A stretch of DNA of 37,056 bases, taken from assembly GCA_013388675.1 (NCBI GenBank), contig JACAEW010000060.1, forward strand, positions 1 to 37,056, given 5' to 3'. This document shows positions 31,777 through 37,056 of this stretch, in pieces (position 1 is the first letter of the stretch; the number at the start of each line of letters is the position of its first letter). The stretch comes from Syntrophaceae bacterium (GTDB lineage Bacteria > Desulfobacterota > SM23-61). Position numbers and translations under genes: made by a program. The notes under the pieces were generated by a model. That model saw only the letters and a list, made by a program, of their open reading frames with translations. It did no database searches and had not been told where the DNA came from.

Positions 31777-32523
31777 TTGACCGACAACCTGATTCGAAAG
31801 ACCGCCCAGGCCATTTCCCGGTCCCGGAAGGTGGTGGCCTTTACCGGGGCGGGCATTTCCGTGGAAAGCGGAATCCCGGACTTCCGGGGGGCGGGAGGCC
31901 TTTGGGAAAAGTTCGATCCTGCCGAGTACGCCACCATCGAAGCTTTCCTCGCCAACCCCCAAAAGGTCTGGGCCATGCTCAAAGAGATGGGTGACTTACT
32001 CGAGAGCTCCCGGCCCAATGCAGCCCACCGGTCCTTGGCCCGGCTGGAAGAAATGGGCCATCTCCGTTCCGTCATCACGCAGAACATCGATCATCTGCAC
32101 CAGGAGGCGGGAAACAAACGGGTGATCGAATACCACGGGAGTCACAAGAATCTGATCTGCATCCAATGCGGGCGCCGCTATCCCAAGGAAGAGGTGAAGT
32201 TCGAATCCCTGCCGCCCCGCTGCGCCTGTTCCGGGGTGTTGAAACCCACCGTGGTGTTTTTTGGGGAGCCCATTCCCTGGGGCGCCCACTTGCAGGCCGT
32301 GGAGGAGGCCCGGAATTGCGAGGTCATGCTGGTGATCGGCACCTCGGCCGTTGTATCTCCGGCTTGCGACATCCCGGTCTTGGCCAAGAAGGCGGGCGCG
32401 GCCATCGTGGAAATCAACCTGGAAGAGACCGCCTTGACCGGTTCCGTTTCGGACTGGATTCTCAAGGGCCCGGCGGGCCGAATCATGCAGGCGGTTATGG
32501 ATCGGATGACGGGGGCGGAGTGA
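31777..32523 (+). CDS. Sir2-family NAD-dependent protein deacylase
   Basis: A 248-residue sirtuin removing acetyl or related acyl groups from lysines with NAD+. It shows FTGAGISVESGIPDFRGAGG (NAD pocket), TQNIDHLHQEAG, and the catalytic His in EYHGSHKNL. Zinc Cys pairs are CIQC and CAC before VLKPTVVFFGE. GTSAVVSPACDIP and VEINLEE follow. The TTG at 31777 is preferred: CGGGGGGAT precedes it, it matches the usual N-terminus, and a sigma70 promoter ends at 31694. The open frame runs further upstream to 31657. It is followed by the nuclease gene. Confidence 0.9.
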   Translation: MTDNLIRKTAQAISRSRKVVAFTGAGISVESGIPDFRGAGGLWEKFDPAEYATIEAFLANPQKVWAMLKEMGDLLESSRPNAAHRSLARLEEMGHLRSVITQNIDHLHQEAGNKRVIEYHGSHKNLICIQCGRRYPKEEVKFESLPPRCACSGVLKPTVVFFGEPIPWGAHLQAVEEARNCEVMLVIGTSAVVSPACDIPVLAKKAGAAIVEINLEETALTGSVSDWILKGPAGRIMQAVMDRMTGAE

Positions 32524-32564
32524 CCCGCGCAAAAAACCCGGTGGCTTTTTATCCTCTCCGGGGC

Positions 32565-32570
32565 TATAAT
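32565..32570 (+). promoter_or_regulatory. perfect -10 hexamer before the nuclease gene
   Basis: TATAAT at 32565-32570 would place initiation near 32577, about 28 nt before the ATG at 32605. The -35 region is poor (TGGCTT at 32542-32547), so the call rests on the -10 element alone. Confidence 0.4.
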
Positions 32571-32604
32571 GAGAAAAAGGAAATTCGGCAAAGGGGGATC
32601 GACC

Positions 32605-33087
32605 ATGGTCGAGATGAAGGTTCACGGATTGTTCTTCGATTCGGAAACCAATCAGTCCGTCGTTGTCCTCAAGGAAGAATCCACGGGACGGACCCTGCCC
32701 ATCTGGGTGGGCCTCTTCGAGGCCAACGCCATTACCATGGGAATCGAGCACACCTGGACTCCCCGTCCCATGACCCACGATCTCCTGAAAAATATCATCG
32801 AAGGGATGAACGCCGTGGTCCGCGAGATCGCGGTGAACGAGCTTCGCTCCAACACCTTTTACGCCCTCATCTCTCTGGAGGTGGGGGGGAAAGTGGTCAA
32901 GATCGATTCCCGGCCCAGCGACGCCATCGCCCTGGCTCTAAGAACGAACTCCCCCATTTTCGTGGACGAGAAGGTCCTCGATTCGGCCGGACACTCGGAG
33001 GGGAAAGTCAAAAAAGACTCTTCCGACAAATGGATCGATGACCTCTTCGACAAGCTGAAACCAGAAGATTTCAAAACGGAAATGTAG
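32605..33087 (+). CDS. bifunctional nuclease family protein (DUF151/BFN)
   Basis: A 160-residue protein of the bifunctional nuclease (BFN, DUF151) family. Plant members degrade DNA and RNA, while bacterial roles are poorly defined. Family features are VHGLFFDSETNQSVVVLKEE, LPIWVGLFEANAI, PRPMTHDLLKNIIEGM and IDSRPSDAIALALRTNSPIF. The start at 32605 follows AAAGGGGGATCGACC; a frame open to 32569 adds an unlikely basic N-terminus. It lies after the sirtuin gene and before the HAD phosphatase, 47 nt away. Confidence 0.9.
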   Translation: MVEMKVHGLFFDSETNQSVVVLKEESTGRTLPIWVGLFEANAITMGIEHTWTPRPMTHDLLKNIIEGMNAVVREIAVNELRSNTFYALISLEVGGKVVKIDSRPSDAIALALRTNSPIFVDEKVLDSAGHSEGKVKKDSSDKWIDDLFDKLKPEDFKTEM

Positions 33088-33134
33088 GGAAAGACGGCCC
33101 CCACCGAAACCCGGGAACCCGAACCTTTCAGCCC

Positions 33135-33875
33135 GTGAGACCGATTTCCTCATCCCCAAGCCTGTCTACCCATCGGGAAGCTCCGAATCGAAAACCTCGC
33201 GCGGTTAAATTGGCCTTGTTCGACCTGGACGGAACGCTGACCCGAGAAAAAAGCGCCTGGGAGTATCTTCACCGGCGTCTGGGCTTATGGGACGGTCATG
33301 CGGAAAGGTACCAGGAAGCCTTTCTCCGCAGGGAAATCGATTACGATCGCTTCTGCCAATTGGATGCCGCCCTATGGAAGGGGATGAAAGTCCGAGCCCT
33401 GGAGCAGATGCTGAAAGAAGTGCCCCTCTATGAAGGGATCGAAGGCCTGGTCGCCTATCTCAAAATGAAAGGCATCAAACTGGGGATCATCTCTTCCGGC
33501 CTTTCTCTGCTCGCCGATTGGATCAAGGGAAGATACGGTTTCGACTTTTCGGTGGCCAACGAACTCGGGGCCACCGACGGAGTCCTCGACGGAACCATAC
33601 GGATTCATGTTCACTATGACCAAAAGGGAAAGTGGGTCCGGGAAGCCAAGCGGCAGTTTGGGGTGAAGAAACGCGAGGTCCTGGCCTTTGGGGACAGTTC
33701 GGGAGATATCGTTATGTTTCAACAGGCTGGACTTTCCGTAGCCTTCAACTCCCGTTCCCCCGGCTTGAATGAATTGGCGACGCTTTCCGTCCACAGCTCC
33801 GACTTGAGAGACCTGATCCCTCCGCTCGTTTCTTATCTGGGTTCGTCCCGGGAAAAATTCCCGGGGGGAACCTGA
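33135..33875 (+). CDS. HAD-superfamily (subfamily IB) phosphatase, SerB-like
   Basis: A 246-residue protein with HAD motif I FDLDGTLT (nucleophile and acid/base Asp), motif II IISSGLSLLADWIK, and motif IV LAFGDSSGDIVMF. A small helical cap between motifs I and II is of the phosphoserine-phosphatase type. Subfamily IB includes SerB and phosphatases acting on other small phosphoesters, so the substrate is not fixed. The first start is GTG at 33135, giving an odd basic 24-residue N-terminus and no visible ribosome site. The true start may lie closer to motif I. Confidence 0.85.
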   Translation: MRPISSSPSLSTHREAPNRKPRAVKLALFDLDGTLTREKSAWEYLHRRLGLWDGHAERYQEAFLRREIDYDRFCQLDAALWKGMKVRALEQMLKEVPLYEGIEGLVAYLKMKGIKLGIISSGLSLLADWIKGRYGFDFSVANELGATDGVLDGTIRIHVHYDQKGKWVREAKRQFGVKKREVLAFGDSSGDIVMFQQAGLSVAFNSRSPGLNELATLSVHSSDLRDLIPPLVSYLGSSREKFPGGT

Positions 33876-33884
33876 GATTTTTTT
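33847..33884 (+). terminator. hairpin with downstream T-run after the HAD gene
   Basis: CCCGGGAA (33847-33854), loop AAA, TTCCCGGG (33858-33865): a perfect 8-bp stem overlapping the 3' end of the HAD gene. Seven T residues follow at 33878-33884. The 12-nt gap between stem and T-run is unusual, so intrinsic termination is plausible but not certain. Confidence 0.4.
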
Positions 33885-33977
33885 CGCTTTTCCCGGGGCC
33901 CACAACCGGGCGTCCCCCAATCCCTCGGGCGGTTTGCGGGCCAAAATGGTTCCATCAAGTTCGAGACATCCCATCCG

Positions 33978-35513
33978 ATGAAAACAGGTATGGAAAAAAA
34001 AAGCCCCCTTTTCTCCAGGAAATTTCCTCGCTGGACCGGAACCGGCGTGAAAGTGCTGATTCTACTGGTCTGGGCAGGACTGATGGGGCTGCTCGCCGAG
34101 AGAAATTTATTCCAGCCCCAAGCCCTAAAAGTGACCCCGGCTCTGGCCCGGGACGCCCTCAAAACCGGAGAGGAATGGTGGGGAGTGTACTGGAAAGGGG
34201 AGAAAATCGGATTTGCCGTCACCGAGCAGGACCTGCGGCAAGAAAGGATTCAGGTCCGGGAGCGTCTCTGGCTGAAAATGGCCCTACTGGGGTTGCCCCA
34301 GACGATCGAACAGGCCCTGGATTACACCCTGACCGAAAAGCTGACCCTGGAGTCCTTCGATTTCCAACTCCAGTCGGGACTTTTCCCGTTCCGGATCTCC
34401 GGATGGGTGCAGGATAGCCCGCAGGATTCGAGGAAGAGGCTCCTCCTAAAGGTTCGATCGGGCGGGAGGGAACAGGAGCAGCAGGTCGTTCTTACCGAAG
34501 CCCCTTTCATCCTGGGGCAGACCAAGCTTCATTTTCTGACCGAAGGATTGGAGGCGGGAAAGAAGTACCGCATCCCGATCTTCGACCCCACGACCCTCAG
34601 TTCGGCGGAGATGATTGCCGAAGTGGAAGACCTGGAGCGCCTGACGATCCGGGGGGAAGAGCGGAAACTCTTTCGGGTGCGGCAGGAATATCGGGGGCTC
34701 TCCGTAAAATCCTGGATCGATCCGAACGGCCATACCTGGAAGGAAGAGAGCCCGGTTGGGCTCGTCCTAGTCCGGGAAAGCCAGAGCGAAGCCCGCTTTC
34801 AGAATTGGAGCTCGGGAAAGCTGGCTGACCTTTTAGCGCTCACTGCCGTTCCGAGCGACCGGGAGATTCCCAATCCCCGGTCCCTTTCCTATTTGCGGGT
34901 CAAGCTCCATTCGGGCGGCCTCACCGGGTTGAAGGTGGAAGGGGACCGGCAAACCCGCGTAGGGGATGAGGTGATCATCGAAAAGGAAGATGTCCCACCC
35001 CCTGTCCCGGAAAAACAGCCCCTTCCCGACGGTGAAAAAGAGGCGGCCCTGCGTTCAACCCCCTTCATCCAGAGCGATCACCCGGAGGTTCGAGGACAGG
35101 CCATGGCCATCGTCGGAGGGTCTTCAGACCCGGTCGAGCGAGTCAGAAAGCTCACCGCCTGGGTGTACCGTGAGGTTCGCAAGCAGCCGGTGATGAGCGT
35201 TCCCAGCGCCCTGGAGGTCCTTCGGCAGCGGGTGGGGGACTGCAACGAACACGCGGTCCTATTTGTGGCCCTGGCCCGGGCTTTGGGAATTCCGGCCCGG
35301 CAGCAGGCCGGAATCATCTACCAGGAGGGGAAATTCTTCTATCACGCCTGGGCCCAGGTTTATGTGGGAGCATGGCTTACCGCGGACCCCAGTCTCAATC
35401 AAGTTCCCGCCGATGCGGCCCATATTCGATTGGTGGAAGGCGACCTGGACAGGCAGGCCGACTTGGTAAAGGTCATCGGCCGGCTGAGGGTGGAAGTAAA
35501 GGAGTTTCGTTGA
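33978..35513 (+). CDS. membrane-anchored transglutaminase-like protein
   Basis: A 511-residue protein. A single N-terminal membrane helix (VKVLILLVWAGLMGLLA) follows a basic cytosolic segment. About 360 residues of beta-rich, unrecognised sequence come next. A C-terminal transglutaminase-like (cysteine-protease fold) core has the Cys in VGDCNEHAVLF (about 422), the His in YHAWAQVYV (about 457) and the Asp in TADPSLNQ (about 471), a complete triad. Bacterial members are peptidases or peptide-crosslinking enzymes acting outside the membrane. Its stop overlaps the TTG start of the ABC ATPase by 3 nt, suggesting a shared function with that exporter. Confidence 0.85.
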   Translation: MKTGMEKKSPLFSRKFPRWTGTGVKVLILLVWAGLMGLLAERNLFQPQALKVTPALARDALKTGEEWWGVYWKGEKIGFAVTEQDLRQERIQVRERLWLKMALLGLPQTIEQALDYTLTEKLTLESFDFQLQSGLFPFRISGWVQDSPQDSRKRLLLKVRSGGREQEQQVVLTEAPFILGQTKLHFLTEGLEAGKKYRIPIFDPTTLSSAEMIAEVEDLERLTIRGEERKLFRVRQEYRGLSVKSWIDPNGHTWKEESPVGLVLVRESQSEARFQNWSSGKLADLLALTAVPSDREIPNPRSLSYLRVKLHSGGLTGLKVEGDRQTRVGDEVIIEKEDVPPPVPEKQPLPDGEKEAALRSTPFIQSDHPEVRGQAMAIVGGSSDPVERVRKLTAWVYREVRKQPVMSVPSALEVLRQRVGDCNEHAVLFVALARALGIPARQQAGIIYQEGKFFYHAWAQVYVGAWLTADPSLNQVPADAAHIRLVEGDLDRQADLVKVIGRLRVEVKEFR

Positions 35514-36268
35514 TCGAACTACAGGGTCTCACCAAAAAATACGGGTCCTTTTTTGCGGTGCGGGACCTTTGGCTGAATGTCCGGCCGGGAGAAATTTTCG
35601 GCTTCCTGGGACCCAACGGCGCCGGGAAGACGACCACCATCCGGATGATGGCCGGACTGACCAAGCCCACCTCCGGAAAAATCCTCTTGGGGGGCAAAGA
35701 TGTGTTTCTGCGGCCCGAGGAGGCCAAAGCCATCCTGGGATACATTCCCGACCGGCCTTACCTGTACGAAAAGCTGACCGGGGAGGAATTTCTGGAATTC
35801 ATCGCCGGCCTTCATCGCCTGGAGCGGGGGGACGGGTGGGAAGGGCGCGCCGAAGACCTCCTGGATTACTTCGACCTTCTCCCCTGGCGTCGGGAACTGA
35901 TCGAAAGCTATTCCCACGGCATGCGCCAGCGGCTGATCATCACGGCATCGCTGCTCCACCGCCCCCAGGTCCTGATCGTGGATGAGCCCGTGGTTGGGTT
36001 GGACCCCCGGGGAGTGCGCTTGTTCAAAAGCCTTCTCCAGGACCAGGCGAAGGAAGGAACCACCGTTTTTCTTTCCACCCATATCCTCGGGATCGCCGAG
36101 GAACTTTGCTCAAGGATTGGAATCATCCAGGAAGGTCAACTGGTCGGCCTGGGGTCCATGGCGGAACTCCGGGAACAGGCCCAGAGCCGGGACGAACGTC
36201 TGGAGCCCCTTTTCCTGAAGCTGACCCAGGAAGAGGAACCCCGAGCGGATCGTCCCGGGATCCCCTGA
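35510..36268 (+). CDS. ABC transporter ATP-binding protein
   Basis: A 252-residue ABC-2-type exporter ATPase. Walker A is GPNGAGKTT, the Q-loop region YIPDRPYLYEKLT, the signature SHGMRQRL (a variant of LSGGQ), Walker B VLIVDEPVVGLDP, and the H-loop STHIL. The TTG start at 35510 is preceded by AAAGGAG and overlaps the transglutaminase stop (TTGA). The frame stays open much further upstream, but inside the previous gene. Its permease partner follows after 13 nt. Confidence 0.92.
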   Translation: MIELQGLTKKYGSFFAVRDLWLNVRPGEIFGFLGPNGAGKTTTIRMMAGLTKPTSGKILLGGKDVFLRPEEAKAILGYIPDRPYLYEKLTGEEFLEFIAGLHRLERGDGWEGRAEDLLDYFDLLPWRRELIESYSHGMRQRLIITASLLHRPQVLIVDEPVVGLDPRGVRLFKSLLQDQAKEGTTVFLSTHILGIAEELCSRIGIIQEGQLVGLGSMAELREQAQSRDERLEPLFLKLTQEEEPRADRPGIP

Positions 36269-36281
36269 AGGGAAACGGCCG

Positions 36282-37056
36282 ATGGACGGCTGGCCCGCGC
36301 TTCTCCTGCCCAAAATCCGCTCTTTCACTCACCCCATCGGGGAACAGTCGCTCCGGGCGCGGGCGAAGCTGATTTTTTTCATTGCTCTCGCTTTTGGGTT
36401 CTGGCTCTTCACCTTCCTCGTTTTTCAGAAGGTCCTGGTCCACTTCCGTTCCGTCGAGCTTTTGGGGGACCTTTTGAACTATCGTCTTCTTTCCATGATG
36501 CTCCTCACCTTTTTCTCCATCCTCCTGTTCAGCAATCTCATCTCCTCCCTTTCCACCTTTTTCCTTTCGGAAGACCTGAACCTCATCCTGAGCCGGCCCG
36601 TTTCTCTCGACCATATCTACTATGCCCGTCTCACCGAAACCCTGGTGTACAGCTCCTGGATGGTCCTTCTCTTCGCCTTGCCCGTATTTCTGGCCTACGG
36701 TTGGGTTTATGGAGCCTCCTGGAAATATTATGTCGTCTTCTTGATAGCCTTGGGGCCCTTCCTCCTGATACCTTCAACCCTGGGGGTCGCCTTGGCCATG
36801 GTCCTGGTGAATGTTTTTCCGGCGCGGAGGACCAAGGACATTCTGTTTCTCCTGACCATTTTTCTCGTGGTGGGCCTCTATTTTTTGATCCGCTTTCTCC
36901 AGCCCGAGCGATTGGTCAACCCCGATTCTTTCGCCAACCTGGTGGATTATATAGCCGCTCTGAAAGCCCCCTCGTGGACCTTTTCCCCCAGCCATTGGTT
37001 CGCCGAAGCGGTGATTCCTTTCCTGCAATCGGCCCCGACCCGGACCGGATTTTATC
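36282..37056 (+). CDS. ABC exporter permease, C-terminus cut by window edge
   Basis: The frame is open from the ATG at 36282 (after GAAGGGAAACGGCC) to the window end, 258 codons. After a short cytosolic start, the product has at least six hydrophobic helices (LIFFIALAFGFWLFTFLVF; MMLLTFFSILLFSNLI; YVVFLIALGPFLLIPSTLG; ILFLLTIFLVVGLYFLI). A cytosolic loop, FFLSEDLNLILSRPVSLDHI, is characteristic of large putative ABC exporters (ABC-2-like). The substrate is unknown. Together with the upstream ATPase and transglutaminase it forms one coupled cluster. Confidence 0.85.
   Translation, partial: MDGWPALLLPKIRSFTHPIGEQSLRARAKLIFFIALAFGFWLFTFLVFQKVLVHFRSVELLGDLLNYRLLSMMLLTFFSILLFSNLISSLSTFFLSEDLNLILSRPVSLDHIYYARLTETLVYSSWMVLLFALPVFLAYGWVYGASWKYYVVFLIALGPFLLIPSTLGVALAMVLVNVFPARRTKDILFLLTIFLVVGLYFLIRFLQPERLVNPDSFANLVDYIAALKAPSWTFSPSHWFAEAVIPFLQSAPTRTGFY

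Overview
The window reads as a chromosomal segment of a GC-rich Gram-negative bacterium, most likely a deltaproteobacterium (Desulfobacterota, near Geobacter or Syntrophobacter-like lineages). This is inferred from gene content and order, not from a marker search. The supporting blocks are xerD / DHH-CBS-polyA-polymerase-type tRNA nucleotidyltransferase / trpS / scpA / scpB / rluB, and tilS / ftsH / folP / pdxJ / acpS / nnrD / tsaE / lysC. PilT/PilU-type ATPases and an HDOD protein also fit. No rRNA, tRNA or CRISPR array was recognised.

Layout. 1-2222: a partial MFS transporter (minus), a small cupin (plus), a small Cys-rich protein and a DUF456 membrane protein (both minus). 2223-3570: a long gene-free stretch. 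It holds an imperfect palindrome, the C-terminal remnant of an ISL3-type transposase, a roughly 160-bp MITE-like element with 21-bp terminal inverted repeats, and a very AT-rich tract. 3571-5454: the most unusual gene of the window, an ExeA-type AAA+ ATPase joined through a coiled coil to a NarX/DegS-like histidine-kinase module that has lost its phospho-accepting His and its ATP-binding boxes. 6016-7254: an M20-family amidohydrolase. 7255-8036: mostly non-coding, with a 28-bp perfect palindrome belonging to a dispersed repeat whose second copy lies near 20.8 kb. 8037-8978: an HDOD protein.

From 9.2 kb the window is densely packed housekeeping DNA. It runs miaB and a PHP-domain phosphoesterase, then pilT-pilU on the minus strand. 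A plus-strand series follows: xerD, the tRNA nucleotidyltransferase and trpS; then scpA-scpB-rluB, for chromosome condensation and rRNA modification; then a cobalamin adenosyltransferase overlapping tilS; then ftsH, folP, pdxJ, acpS, nnrD/E, tsaE and lysC. The last block serves cofactor synthesis, membrane proteolysis, tRNA modification and the first step of the aspartate family. The cdaA-ybbR-glmM cassette usually found between folP and pdxJ in related genomes is absent.

30.6-37.1 kb: a ComEA-like helix-hairpin-helix protein, a stand-alone Lrp/AsnC ligand-binding (RAM) protein on the minus strand, a sirtuin with a clear sigma70 promoter and a TTG start, and a bifunctional nuclease. After these come a SerB-like HAD phosphatase, a membrane-anchored transglutaminase-like protein, and an ABC exporter (ATPase plus a permease cut by the window end). 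The transglutaminase and ABC genes are translationally coupled.

The best candidate for something undescribed is the ATPase-pseudokinase fusion in its AT-rich, mobile-element-littered surroundings. Also worth checking are the 9-G tract at the start of tsaE and the two dispersed repeat families.
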